A stretch of 64,000 bases of DNA from Streptomyces gossypii (GTDB lineage Bacteria > Actinomycetota > Actinomycetes > Streptomycetales > Streptomycetaceae): the NCBI RefSeq assembly GCF_025165795.1, contig NZ_JAJAGO010000003.1, positions 534,275 to 598,274 of the forward strand, given 5' to 3'. This document shows positions 28,145 through 36,946 of this stretch, piece by piece. The position numbers were made by a program, and so were the translations under genes. Positions within the stretch are counted from its first letter, which is position 1, and each line of letters opens with the position of its first letter. The notes under the pieces were generated by a model. The model ran no database searches, was not told the DNA's origin, and saw only the letters and a program-made list of their open reading frames with translations.

Positions 28145-30742
28145 TCAGCCAGCGGGCCCAGGTGCACGGTGGCTCCGTCGAGTAGGTCCGGATGGACGCC
28201 GAGCGTCGTGAGGCGGGGGCGTCCCGTCATCGCTGTAAGTGACAGCGATGTGCGGGGCGAGCATGGGGGCGGGGTCGGATGCGGATTCCGGCGGAAGGCG
28301 GAGACTGCGCAGGTCGGGGAGGTCGCGCAGCCACTCACCCCGGTCGCCCGGGGGGAGGCCGCCCGGCAGCCAGAGATGCGTGAGCGGGAGAGCGGCCAGT
28401 TCGGACAGGTCGAACGCTCCCCGGAGCTGGATGCGGCTGCGCCCGCCCAGTTCTCGTAGGGCCCGAAGCCGGGCGGTGTCCTGCACCGCGAAGTAGAGGT
28501 CGTCCTGCGGCAGATGGCCGATGATCTCCTCGGCGTAGGTCCGGGTGTCGAAGCGGTGCCAGGTCCAGGCGAGCTGGCTGCGCACGGCGAGTGACGGGTG
28601 TGTGCGGAAGCGCCTGAGCACCGGGAGGGCGGCGTCGGTGCCGATGCGGCTCGCGGTGACGACTACCGCCTCCGCCTCGCTCTCCGTCAGTCCGGCCGGA
28701 CCGGGGAGCAGACTCAGCACCATCGGGCCGCAGTCGGCGAGCAGCAGCGCCATGGAGACCCTGCTGGGGGGCAGGAGACCCGCGGTGGACCTCAGGGCGC
28801 GTTGCCGTACGTCCGGATCGAGTTCGGTCGCCTGCTCCAGGCAGGCTGCGGCCAGGACGACGGAGCGGACAGATGACTTGTCGAGCAACCCCTCCATGAT
28901 CCGGGCCCGCTCTGCGGGGCGCGCGTGGGCGACGGCCATGCGGATCACGTCTTCCCACTGCTCGTCGTCCCCGTGGCCGACGAGCAGTCCGAAGTCGCCC
29001 TCCTCCACCGCCGCTTTGGCGCCCAGGTAGTCCTGGAAGGTGCGGTGTACGAAGTCGACGCGCTCCCAGGCGGGTTCACGCAGCAGGCCCGAGCGTTCCA
29101 GCAGCAGTCGGTAGACCGTCTCCGTGTCCGCCTCGATGTGCGCCATGTTCCGCAGCGCCGCGGTGAGTTGGGCCAGTGCGTCCGCACGGCTCATCTCTGC
29201 CTGGCCGTTGCGGATGAGCCAGTACGCCAGCCGTTGCAGCAGCTGGACCTGGGTGTCCTTGGAGAGCCGCAGCTCCGACCTCGCGCCCACCGCGCGTTCG
29301 ACGTCGCGCCGCTCCAGCAGCATGGACAGGGCCGCGTCGTAGAGGTCCTTGCGGCTGTGCGGCAGGAAGCCGCGCCGCTCGCGGTGCAGCGCGCACAGCA
29401 GGCCGCACATCAGCGGGTTTACGGCGAGACGGCCGAGGTCGCCACTGGTGCGGATCGCGGCGAGCAGATCGTCCGCCAGTTCCGTGCCGGCCCCTGCGGC
29501 GGTGTGCCAGCGGCCTACGAAGCCCGCGACATCGTTTCGCGACATGGGCGAGAGGGTCAGTTCCGTGAAGTCCTCTCCGGCGAGCCAGTCCTCCCGTACG
29601 GCCGAGGGGCGGCAGGTGACCAGCCACAGGTTGCCGGGGAACTCGCCCATCAGCTCGCGCAGCCAGCGCCGCACCTCCTCCCGCTCGTGCTCCGGGATCT
29701 CGTCGACCCCGTCGACAAGCACCAGCCCCCGGCCCGCACGCAGCACCCGGTCCGCCCAGCCGGGCGGCTGTGCTCCGGCCGTGCTGCTGCGTACGGCGTG
29801 CAGGAAGTGGTCGGGCGTGGGCGGCAGTCCCTCCCGTACGACCCGGCGCAGCGGCAGCACGAAGGGCACCCGGCCGACCAGGTGGGCGAGGTGCGGGGAG
29901 TAGGTCCGGCGGGCCGCCGTGACCGCGAGCCACTGCACCAGTGTGCTCTTGCCGGAGCCCGCTGCGCCGCGCAACAGCACCCTGTCCTGCCCGGTCAGGG
30001 CGCGTTCGGCGGTCGTCGGCGTGCCCGCGCCGTTCGTGGCCTCCAGCGGGATGTACGCGGCGTCCAACGGCCACTCGCGGGCGTGCTGGAGGTCGAGGCC
30101 GTAGATGGTCAACTCGCCGTGCCCACGGATGATGTGCTCGGCGTACCGCTGCTCGAAGCGGGCGTCCTCGGCGCTCTGCGAGGGCACGCGCGCGATCAGG
30201 AGGTCGAGTACGGCGGTGTGTTCGGCGAGCTGCCGGGTCTGCTCCGCGAGGGTGCGGGGTACGAAGTCGGAGCGCTGGGTGAAGAAGTTCAGGATGTGCA
30301 GGGCGGCGGTGTCCACGAGTCGTTCGTACAGCCCCGTGGCGTCCGCACTCAGGTGTCCGGCCGACGGCGGGGCGTGGCGCCGCAGTTCGCGGGCGAACTC
30401 CCGCGGGCCGAGGCGCACCGCCTGCGCGTCGTCCATGGTGAGGGTACCGAGGGCCTGGAGGGTTCCCGCCAGCGCGTGGGCGACGGCCGTCTCCTCGTCG
30501 GCGGGAACCGGGTGTTCGTGCGGCCCGGTGGACTGTATGGCGCGGTGCGTCAGTTCGGCGGCCAGCCGCTCCAAGTCGGCCTCCTCCAGGGTGCGCTGCT
30601 CGCCCCGGAAGGAGACGAGGGAGGAGATCCGCACGGGCTCCGCGACCAGCCCCGCTCCGGGGCCGGGCCGTGCGAACAGCTTCTTGACCAGGGGCACTAC
30701 GGCGGTGGTGGCGAGTCGTACGCCGAGGGTCGCGGGCTCCAT
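28145..30742 (-). CDS. NACHT-domain NTPase, bacterial NLR-like (copy 2, frameshifted 3' end)
   Basis: 865 residues, colinear with copy 1: the same N-terminus (PLVKKLF, LVSFRG), LTIYGLDL, WPLDAAYIPL, Walker A GAAGSGKST (259-267), Walker B LVLVDGVDE (340-348), HRTFQDYLGAKAAVEE and a C-terminal LPLTHLWLPGG leucine-rich end. TAGCAT at 30749-30754 lies 6 nt before the ATG, suggesting leaderless expression. The last ~26 residues (after VTYSDDG) have poor codon bias, consistent with a frameshift; the core NTPase is intact. It lies next to a RelE/YefM pair. The likely role is intracellular sensing or defence, by analogy with bacterial NACHT proteins. Confidence 0.87.
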   Translation of the reverse strand: MEPATLGVRLATTAVVPLVKKLFARPGPGAGLVAEPVRISSLVSFRGEQRTLEEADLERLAAELTHRAIQSTGPHEHPVPADEETAVAHALAGTLQALGTLTMDDAQAVRLGPREFARELRRHAPPSAGHLSADATGLYERLVDTAALHILNFFTQRSDFVPRTLAEQTRQLAEHTAVLDLLIARVPSQSAEDARFEQRYAEHIIRGHGELTIYGLDLQHAREWPLDAAYIPLEATNGAGTPTTAERALTGQDRVLLRGAAGSGKSTLVQWLAVTAARRTYSPHLAHLVGRVPFVLPLRRVVREGLPPTPDHFLHAVRSSTAGAQPPGWADRVLRAGRGLVLVDGVDEIPEHEREEVRRWLRELMGEFPGNLWLVTCRPSAVREDWLAGEDFTELTLSPMSRNDVAGFVGRWHTAAGAGTELADDLLAAIRTSGDLGRLAVNPLMCGLLCALHRERRGFLPHSRKDLYDAALSMLLERRDVERAVGARSELRLSKDTQVQLLQRLAYWLIRNGQAEMSRADALAQLTAALRNMAHIEADTETVYRLLLERSGLLREPAWERVDFVHRTFQDYLGAKAAVEEGDFGLLVGHGDDEQWEDVIRMAVAHARPAERARIMEGLLDKSSVRSVVLAAACLEQATELDPDVRQRALRSTAGLLPPSRVSMALLLADCGPMVLSLLPGPAGLTESEAEAVVVTASRIGTDAALPVLRRFRTHPSLAVRSQLAWTWHRFDTRTYAEEIIGHLPQDDLYFAVQDTARLRALRELGGRSRIQLRGAFDLSELAALPLTHLWLPGGLPPGDRGEWLRDLPDLRSLRLPPESASDPAPMLAPHIAVTYSDDGTPPPHDARRPSGPTRRSHRAPGPAG

Positions 30743-30748
30743 ACGGTG

Positions 30749-30754
30749 ATGCTA
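30749..30754 (-). promoter_or_regulatory. Candidate -10 (TAGCAT), leaderless, for NACHT copy 2
   Basis: The hexamer ends 6 nt before ATG 30742 on the minus strand; no ribosome site is seen. Confidence 0.5.
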
Positions 30755-30814
30755 TGGCTTGGGCAGGGGGAGGCGGAGAGGTGAACGGACTCTGCGGTCT
30801 TGGGCGTTGCCCCT

Positions 30815-31369
30815 TCAGCGCGCCGGGGGCGGGGGCGGAGCCGGGTCCGTCAGGTCCAGGCTCCAGTCGTTGCAGTGCATGATGTTGCCCGTTTCCGGCG
30901 GGTATTCGAGGTCGCACTGGCCGCTCAGCGTGAAGCCGGCCTTGCGGCAGATCGCGTTCGAGGCGGGGTTGCCGGTGGACGGGAACGCGTGGATGCGGGC
31001 GTGCCTGCGCTGGGCGCGTGCCGCCGCGATTGTCCGTACGGCCGCCGCGACCGCGATGCCCCGGCCCTGGAGGTGGGGGAGCACGCCCCAGCCGGTCTCG
31101 TACACGGTCTCGCCCTGCCACTCGCGTTCCCAGTAGCCGATGATGCCCGCCGATTCGTCGTCCGGGAGCAGGGCGATGCGGAACATGCAGCTGACGCCCG
31201 GGTCGGTGGGCTGGAGATAGCGCTCGTGGCGGGAGAGGATCTGCTCCTCGCGCTCCGGTCCTCCGAGGTGTGCGCGCATCTCGGGGGTGTTGACCTGGTG
31301 CAGGAGGTCGAGATCGTCCTTCGACCACAGGGCGAGGCGTATGCCGGTGGCGGTCTCGGATTGCGGCAT
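30815..31369 (-). CDS. GNAT acetyltransferase (RimJ/RimL-like)
   Basis: 184 residues. AGIIGYWEREWQGETVYETG followed by LPHLQGRGIAVAAAVRTIAAA gives the Q/RxxGxG/A acetyl-CoA loop, and HAFPSTGNPASNAICRKAGF is the usual GNAT C-terminal block. The acceptor could be an amino acid, peptide or antibiotic. It is on the same strand as NACHT copy 2 and the downstream-facing TetR, with no clear operon link. Confidence 0.88.
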   Translation of the reverse strand: MPQSETATGIRLALWSKDDLDLLHQVNTPEMRAHLGGPEREEQILSRHERYLQPTDPGVSCMFRIALLPDDESAGIIGYWEREWQGETVYETGWGVLPHLQGRGIAVAAAVRTIAAARAQRRHARIHAFPSTGNPASNAICRKAGFTLSGQCDLEYPPETGNIMHCNDWSLDLTDPAPPPPPAR

Positions 31370-31443
31370 GGTCGTGCACCTCTCTTCGGGCCGGGCTGCT
31401 GATCCGGACCGTACTCCTCCGGACGGGCGGGTGCCGGGTGAGG

Positions 31444-32001
31444 TCAGTCGCCGTGGTGCGCGGTGGTGATCAGTTCGTGCGCCACGAGGAGGTGCGCCTC
31501 CTGCCGCTCCTTGAGGTCGTCGTCCGTCTGCAGCATGGCGAACATGCCCGCGTGCATGGCGAACAGCGAGGTGAGCGCGCGGACCCGGTCGATCAGTTCG
31601 GCGTCCTGCTCCACCAGCAGGCCGGACAGCGCGAACATCCGCTGCTTGATGCGTTCGCCGAGGCTCAGTTCGCGGATGGAGGCCTGGTTCTCCTGCATGA
31701 AGCGGAAGAGCGGCTCCGCGTCGTAGAGCGCCTGGCCGTACCGGCGGAGGATCTCCTTCTTGGTCTCCAGCGTGCGGGGCTGCTGCTCGCCCCAGGCGAT
31801 CAGCTCGACGATCGGCCGGTTCAGGTCCTCGAAGATGCTGAGGAGGATGTCTTCCTTGGTCTTGAAGTGGTAGTAGAGCGCGGCCTTGGTGACGTCGAGC
31901 TGCTCGGCGATCTCGCGCAGCGACGTCTTCTCGTAGCCCCGCTCGGCGAACAGTTCCAGCGCGACGTCCTGAATCCGCTGGCGGGTGTTTCCCCTGCTCA
32001 T
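31444..32001 (-). CDS. TetR-family regulator of the divergent exporter
   Basis: 185 residues. IQDVALELFAERGYEKTSLR, then EIAEQLDVTKAALYYHFKTK, is the DNA-binding helix-turn-helix. It is divergent from a DHA2 exporter, and the gap between them holds a perfect 22-bp inverted repeat at 32018-32088. It is therefore the probable repressor of both genes, released by a drug-like ligand. Confidence 0.93.
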   Translation of the reverse strand: MSRGNTRQRIQDVALELFAERGYEKTSLREIAEQLDVTKAALYYHFKTKEDILLSIFEDLNRPIVELIAWGEQQPRTLETKKEILRRYGQALYDAEPLFRFMQENQASIRELSLGERIKQRMFALSGLLVEQDAELIDRVRALTSLFAMHAGMFAMLQTDDDLKERQEAHLLVAHELITTAHHGD

Positions 32002-32017
32002 GGCTACCCTCTCAGAT

Positions 32018-32088
32018 ACTTACTTGACGCCCGGCTAGTAGCGCTCTAGTTTCTCCACTGTACTCAACTAGCCGGGCGTCAAGTAAGT
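32018..32088. promoter_or_regulatory. Perfect 22-bp inverted repeat (twin operators) in a TetR-MFS divergent promoter
   Basis: The arm at 32018-32039 is the exact reverse complement of 32067-32088, 27 bp apart. Each arm contains TTGACG, a good -35 element, so a bound repressor would block both promoters. The core is CTTGACGCCCGGCTAG. Confidence 0.8.
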
Positions 32089-32150
32089 CGTGGCTCTCCG
32101 TGCTAGCCGCCAGCCGCCAGCCGCATTCCTGAACCCGGTGGAAGAAGATC

Positions 32151-33839
32151 ATGAGTGACGCAGCCCTGAAGACCGAAGCGCCACCCTCTCACCTGCCCGA
32201 CCAGCGCAGCCTCCGTGTCATGCTCTCCGCCCTGATGATCGCCGTCATGCTGGCCATGCTCGACAACATGGTGGTGGGCACCGCGATGCCCACCATCGTC
32301 GGCGAGCTGGGCGGCCTGGACCACCTGGCGTGGGTGGTCACCGCGTACACCCTCACGACCGCCGCCTCGACCCCGCTGTGGGGCAAGCTCGGCGACATGT
32401 ACGGGAGGAAGGGCACCTTCCTCATCTCCATCGTCATCTTCCTGGTGGGCTCCGCCACCTCGGGAGCGGCGCAGAGCATGGGGCAGCTGATCGGCTTCCG
32501 GGCGCTGCAGGGCCTGGGCGCGGGCGGTCTGCTGGTCGGTGCCATGGCGATCCTGGCCGACCTGGTGCCGCCCCGCGAGCGCGGCAAGTACATGGGCATG
32601 ATGGCCGGGGTGATGTCGTTCGCCATGATCGGCGGGCCGCTGGTCGGCGGCACCCTCACCGACCATCTGGGGTGGCGCTGGGCGTTCTACATCAACCTGC
32701 CGCTCGGCATCATCGCCATGGTCATGGTCGTGACGCTGCTGCACCTGCCGAAGAAGCGCTCGGAGGGGCGCATCGACTATGTGGGCGCGGCGCTGCTCAC
32801 CACCGTCATCACCGCGACCGTGCTGGTCGCCAGCTGGGGCGGTACGGAGTACGCGTGGGGTTCCGGTGTGATCATCGGGCTGTCGGTGCTGGCGCTGGCC
32901 TCCCTGGCCGGTTTCGTCTACGTCGAGCAGCGCGTCCCCGAACCGATAATGCCCTTCGGGATCTTCCGGAACCGGAACTTCTCCCTCGTCATCGTCATCG
33001 GCTTCCTGCTGGGCTTCGTGATGTTCGGCTCCATGACCTTCCTGCCGCTCTTCCAGCAGGCGGTCCAGGGCGCCTCCGCCACCAACTCGGGGCTCCTGCT
33101 GCTGCCGTTGCTGCTGCCGCTGATGATCGTCTCCGTCTTCGTCGGCCGCGCCACGACCGCCACCGGCAAGTACCGCGTCTACCCGCTCATCGGTGGCGCG
33201 CTGATCCCCGTCGGCCTCTTCCTGCTCGCCCAGATGGACACCGGCACCAGCCGGCTGACCGCCGGGCTCTACATGGCCCTGCTCGGCACCGGGATGGGCT
33301 TCCTGATGCAGCTCACGATGCTGATCGCGCAGAACAGTGTGGAGCCGAAGGACCTGGGCGTCGCCTCCTCCTCGGCCACCCTCTTCCGTACGATCGGCGG
33401 CTCCTTCGGCGTCGCGCTGATGGGCACCCTCTTCGCCGGCCAGGTGGAGGACACCATGACCGACCGGCTCGGCAGCGCCGGGGCGGAACGAGCGGCGGGC
33501 GGCAACAGCCAGCTCGACGCGGCCTCGCTGGCCAAGCTGCCCGACGGGGTGCGCAGGGCGTACGAGCAGGCCGTCTCCAACGGCACGCACACGGTCTTCC
33601 TGCTGGCGGCCTCGCTGACGGTGCTGATCTTCGTCCTGGCGTGGTTCATCAGGGAGACCCCGCTGCGGGGCGGCGCCGACTCGCCCGCCGAGGACTCCGG
33701 CGGCACCTCGGGCGACACCTCCGGTGAGACGGCCGGCGGCGCCTCGGGTGACGCGCCCGAGAATGCTTCAGGGGTGGCAACCGGCAAGGAGTCCGGGGAG
33801 GGCCCGCTGTCAGAGGGGCGTGTCACCGTGGAGGCATGA
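32151..33839 (+). CDS. MDR-type MFS exporter (DHA2, EmrB/QacA-like)
   Basis: 562 residues with 14 predicted membrane segments. It has MLDNMVVGTAMPTIVGELGG near the N-terminus (D-x-T/V-I/V-V-x-x-A-x-P motif D1) and GKLGDMYGRKGTF as loop 2-3 motif A. GFRALQGLGAGGLLVGAMAI matches motif C. The cytoplasmic tail is a Ser/Gly/Glu-rich low-complexity repeat (SGDTSGETAGGASGD). It is under the control of the divergent TetR through the 22-bp arms. Confidence 0.93.
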   Translation: MSDAALKTEAPPSHLPDQRSLRVMLSALMIAVMLAMLDNMVVGTAMPTIVGELGGLDHLAWVVTAYTLTTAASTPLWGKLGDMYGRKGTFLISIVIFLVGSATSGAAQSMGQLIGFRALQGLGAGGLLVGAMAILADLVPPRERGKYMGMMAGVMSFAMIGGPLVGGTLTDHLGWRWAFYINLPLGIIAMVMVVTLLHLPKKRSEGRIDYVGAALLTTVITATVLVASWGGTEYAWGSGVIIGLSVLALASLAGFVYVEQRVPEPIMPFGIFRNRNFSLVIVIGFLLGFVMFGSMTFLPLFQQAVQGASATNSGLLLLPLLLPLMIVSVFVGRATTATGKYRVYPLIGGALIPVGLFLLAQMDTGTSRLTAGLYMALLGTGMGFLMQLTMLIAQNSVEPKDLGVASSSATLFRTIGGSFGVALMGTLFAGQVEDTMTDRLGSAGAERAAGGNSQLDAASLAKLPDGVRRAYEQAVSNGTHTVFLLAASLTVLIFVLAWFIRETPLRGGADSPAEDSGGTSGDTSGETAGGASGDAPENASGVATGKESGEGPLSEGRVTVEA

Positions 33840-33893
33840 GTACGCCCGGCGTCGCGCGGCACCAGGGTCTTTCGTCGGGAGCGGGCGACTGCG

Positions 33894-35366
33894 TCAGCGG
33901 CGGCGGATCATGAGGGGGACCCCACCGGGCGGGGTGGAGGGCTCGGTCGGGGGCGACTCCGGCAGCCACAGCACGGCCACCGCACCGGTGCCGCCCCCGG
34001 CGCCCGGCTCCCCGGTCACCTCCCCGCTCTCCCCGGTTGCCTCCCCGTTCTCCCCGGTGCCGCCCCCGGCAGTCCGGGCAACCCCGGCCGCCTCCTCGCC
34101 GGGCGCGGCCGGCTCGTCCGGCTCCGCGTTGCGGAACGTCAGACGTGCCCCCAGCACCCGGGCCTGACCTGCCGCGATGGTCAGCCCCAGCCCGTACCCG
34201 GACTGCGAGCGGTCGGTGCTCCCGGTGCGGAACCGGCTCAGCCCCTCCTTCAGCAGCCGCTCCGGAAATCCGGGGCCGTGATCCCGTATCCGGATGCGGC
34301 GGCCGTCCACGGTCACGACGACCGGGGGGCGGCCGTGCCGGGCGGCGTTCGCCAGGAGATTCCCCAGGATGCGCTCCAGCCGCCGGGGGTCGGTGGTGAC
34401 GATGGCGTCCGCGACGATCCGTACCCGCGCCTCCGGTGCCGCGACCGAGACCCGGCGCCGTACGAACGCCCCGAGCGCCACCTCCTGGAGCTCGGCCCGC
34501 TCCCGCGCGCCGTCCAGCCGGGCGACTTCCAGCACGTCCTCGACCAGCTGGCGCAGCGCCTGCGCGCGGTCCCGTACCAGCTCGGCAGGGCGGCCCTCGG
34601 GCAGCAGTTCGGCGGCGGTGAGCAGGCCGGTGACCGGGGTGCGCAGTTCGTGCGCGATGTCGGCCGTCACGCGGCGCTCCGCCTCCAGCCGGGCCTGGAG
34701 GGCGTCGGCCATGGCGTCGATGGCGTCGGCGAGTTCGTCCGCCTCGTCGCGTACCCGCAGCCGCCGCCCGCCGATGGCGTCCCGTACCCGCACCTCGGTG
34801 TCGCCGCCCGCGACCTCGCTCGCCGCGTCGGCGGCCTTGCGCAGGCGGCGTGAGAGCTGGCCGCCGACCAGCACTCCCAGCGCGCAGCCGCCCAGCACCA
34901 CCGACAGCGAACCGATGATCAGCGAGCGGTCGAGGTCGGTGAGCACGTCGTAGCGGTCGGCGAAGCGGGTGCGCAGGGACATGATCCGGTCGTCCGGCAG
35001 CGGGGTGGCCGCCCACACGACGGGCGGGCCGCCGCCTCGCTCCTCCAGGTAGGTCGCCCGCCTTCCCTGCTCGACAGCCCCACGCAGCGCAGCGGGAAGT
35101 GCGGGATCGTCGATCCGCGCCCCGAAGGGGATCTGCCCCGTGGAGTCGTAGATGCGGCGCGCGTACTGCAGCCGCTCGTCCTGCACATCGCGGCTGCTGT
35201 CCTGCATGGTGCCGCGCGCGGCGTTGTGCACGACGAGGCTGAGCGCGAGCGCGACCAGCGCACCGACCAGCGCGATGGCGGCACTCAGCTTCCAGCGGAG
35301 ACCGGTGCGCAGGCCGTTGCGGAGGAAGCCGTGGCGGAGCGGGCCGGGGAGGGGGAGGCGCTTCAT
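33894..35366 (-). CDS. cseC: Sensor histidine kinase CseC
   Basis: 490 residues. Membrane segments near 26-46 and 151-171 flank an outer domain. A HAMP region (GGQLSRRLRKAADAASEVAGG) leads to the H box ADIAHELRTPVTGLLTAAEL and the N and G boxes (NLLANAARHG, RDHGPGFP, GYGLGL). It is the last gene of the minus-strand sigE-cseA-cseB-cseC run, 21 bp after cseB. In S. coelicolor CseC senses cell-wall damage and phosphorylates CseB to switch on sigE. The C-terminal ~80 residues are a Gly/Glu repeat (TGENGEATGESGEVTGE) not expected for a kinase. Confidence 0.93.
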   Translation of the reverse strand: MKRLPLPGPLRHGFLRNGLRTGLRWKLSAAIALVGALVALALSLVVHNAARGTMQDSSRDVQDERLQYARRIYDSTGQIPFGARIDDPALPAALRGAVEQGRRATYLEERGGGPPVVWAATPLPDDRIMSLRTRFADRYDVLTDLDRSLIIGSLSVVLGGCALGVLVGGQLSRRLRKAADAASEVAGGDTEVRVRDAIGGRRLRVRDEADELADAIDAMADALQARLEAERRVTADIAHELRTPVTGLLTAAELLPEGRPAELVRDRAQALRQLVEDVLEVARLDGARERAELQEVALGAFVRRRVSVAAPEARVRIVADAIVTTDPRRLERILGNLLANAARHGRPPVVVTVDGRRIRIRDHGPGFPERLLKEGLSRFRTGSTDRSQSGYGLGLTIAAGQARVLGARLTFRNAEPDEPAAPGEEAAGVARTAGGGTGENGEATGESGEVTGEPGAGGGTGAVAVLWLPESPPTEPSTPPGGVPLMIRRR

Positions 35367-35387
35367 CTGCGTGGCGGGACCGAGCCC

Positions 35388-36188
35388 TCAACCCTTCAGC
35401 TTGTAGCCGAAGCCGCGGACCGTCTCGATCCGGTCCTGGCCGATCTTGCTGCGCAGCCGCTGCACATGGACGTCGACGACGCGGGTGTCGCCGCCCCAGC
35501 CGTAGTCCCACACGCGCTCCAGCAGCCGGTCCCGCGAGAGCACCGTGCCGGGCGCCGCGGAGAACTCCAGCAGCAGCCGCATCTCCGTCGGCGTCAGGGA
35601 CACCGGACGGCCCGCGGACCGTACCTCCATGCCCTCGGTGTCGACCTCCAGGTCGCCGAAGCGCAGCACCTCGTCCCCCGCGCCGGGTCGCTCGGCCGCC
35701 GCCGCGTGGTGCCCGCTCTGCCCCGGATGGGCACCGTAGCCGGTATGGGCGCCGTGGCCGCCCGGTCCCCCGTGCCCGCCCTGGCCACCGTGCCCGTGTC
35801 CCGGGGGAACCCCGTTCGCGTGCCCGAAGCGCCGCAGCACCGCACGGATGCGGGCAACCAGCACCGCCCCGTCGAAGGGCTTGGTCACATAGTCGTCCGC
35901 CCCCGCCTCCAGCCCCAGCACCACATCGATCGAGTCGGCGCGCGCGGACAGCATGATCACCGGGACGGTGGAGGCGTCCCGGATGCGGCGGCACAGGCTG
36001 ACACCGTCCAGACCCGGCACCATGACGTCCAGCAGCGCGATGTCGGGCCGGTCGGCGCGGAACGCCTCCAGCCCGGTCAGACCGTCGGCCACCGCCGTCA
36101 CCACGAAGCCGTCGCGCTCCAGCGCCAGCTGCGTCGCCTCCCTGATGACGTCGTCGTCCTCGACGAAGAGCACGTGGGTCTCGGCCAT
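35388..36188 (-). CDS. cseB: Response regulator CseB with His/Gly-rich linker
   Basis: 266 residues, OmpR/PhoB type. Receiver: FVEDDD, Asp54 in ALLDVMVPG, Lys103 in VTKPFD. C-terminal winged helix: LTPTEMRLLLEFSAAPGTVL, RVWDYGWGGDTRVVDVHVQR. The linker at about 122-168 is abnormally long and contains about nine His within Gly/Pro repeats (GHGHGGQGGHGGPGGHG). CseB activates the sigE promoter. Its start is 12 bp after the cseA stop. Confidence 0.94.
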   Translation of the reverse strand: MAETHVLFVEDDDVIREATQLALERDGFVVTAVADGLTGLEAFRADRPDIALLDVMVPGLDGVSLCRRIRDASTVPVIMLSARADSIDVVLGLEAGADDYVTKPFDGAVLVARIRAVLRRFGHANGVPPGHGHGGQGGHGGPGGHGAHTGYGAHPGQSGHHAAAAERPGAGDEVLRFGDLEVDTEGMEVRSAGRPVSLTPTEMRLLLEFSAAPGTVLSRDRLLERVWDYGWGGDTRVVDVHVQRLRSKIGQDRIETVRGFGYKLKG

Positions 36189-36200
36189 CTCCTGCTCGCC

Positions 36201-36941
36201 TCAGTCCTTCCGGGGTTCCACCGACGGGGTGGCCCTCGCCTCGCTGTCGGTGCGCTCGCGCTTCAGTTCCTCGAACACGCCGTCCCGCCACGCGTATGTG
36301 ATCACGTCGCGGCCCGAGGGACAGCAGATGGGCTCGTCCCCGATGTAGACGTCCCGGGTGACCACCAGCATGCCGCCGTCGCCGAGCTCCGCGGAGACCG
36401 GCGGGCGCTCGGCGGCGAAGACGTTCACCAGCGCCCCGCTCGTACTGCGGCGGTAGACGTACGTCCCGACGCCGACGCTGTCCGCGCAGGACGAGACGTT
36501 CACGACCAGATCCGCCTGCTTGCCCCCGGTCATCCGCCCGTACTCGACCCCCACCGGATACTGCTCGCCGTCGCACGGCGCCAGATCCCGCTTCACATGG
36601 CCACTGACCTTCGGATCACGCCTGAGCACCGAGATCACGGTCGTCTCGTCGACCTTGCGGACCTTGCCGTTCTCCGTGTACGCGGCTTCGTCATCCCCCG
36701 ACGCCGTGCCGCTGCCCACGCCCGGCTCGGGCTTCGTGCTCGGCACCGGACTGCCGAGGGGCGGGCCTTCGGAGGCGGAGGCGCCCTCGGGCGTCGACGA
36801 GACCGCGGGGTTCGGAGCGGCCGAGGCGGTCGGCGATCCCTCCACCCGCACCCCCTCGCCGCTGGCGGCACACCCCGCGACCAGGGTCAGGACGCCCACC
36901 GCCAGCGCGAGTGCGGACCGTCGGCTCCCCGTGTGCTCCAC
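36201..36941 (-). CDS. cseA: Lipoprotein CseA
   Basis: 246 residues from GTG 36941, 5 bp after the sigE stop. A basic start, the hydrophobic stretch ALALAVGVLTLVAGC and the lipobox LVAGC mark a lipoprotein. A Ser/Pro/Gly-rich linker leads to an outer domain with paired Cys (LAPCDGEQYP, VSSCADSVG, DEPICCPSG). In S. coelicolor CseA is an extracytoplasmic modulator that dampens the SigE response. A longer upstream frame to 37601 is only the antisense phase of sigE. Confidence 0.9.
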   Translation of the reverse strand: MEHTGSRRSALALAVGVLTLVAGCAASGEGVRVEGSPTASAAPNPAVSSTPEGASASEGPPLGSPVPSTKPEPGVGSGTASGDDEAAYTENGKVRKVDETTVISVLRRDPKVSGHVKRDLAPCDGEQYPVGVEYGRMTGGKQADLVVNVSSCADSVGVGTYVYRRSTSGALVNVFAAERPPVSAELGDGGMLVVTRDVYIGDEPICCPSGRDVITYAWRDGVFEELKRERTDSEARATPSVEPRKD

Positions 36942-36946
36942 CGCCG

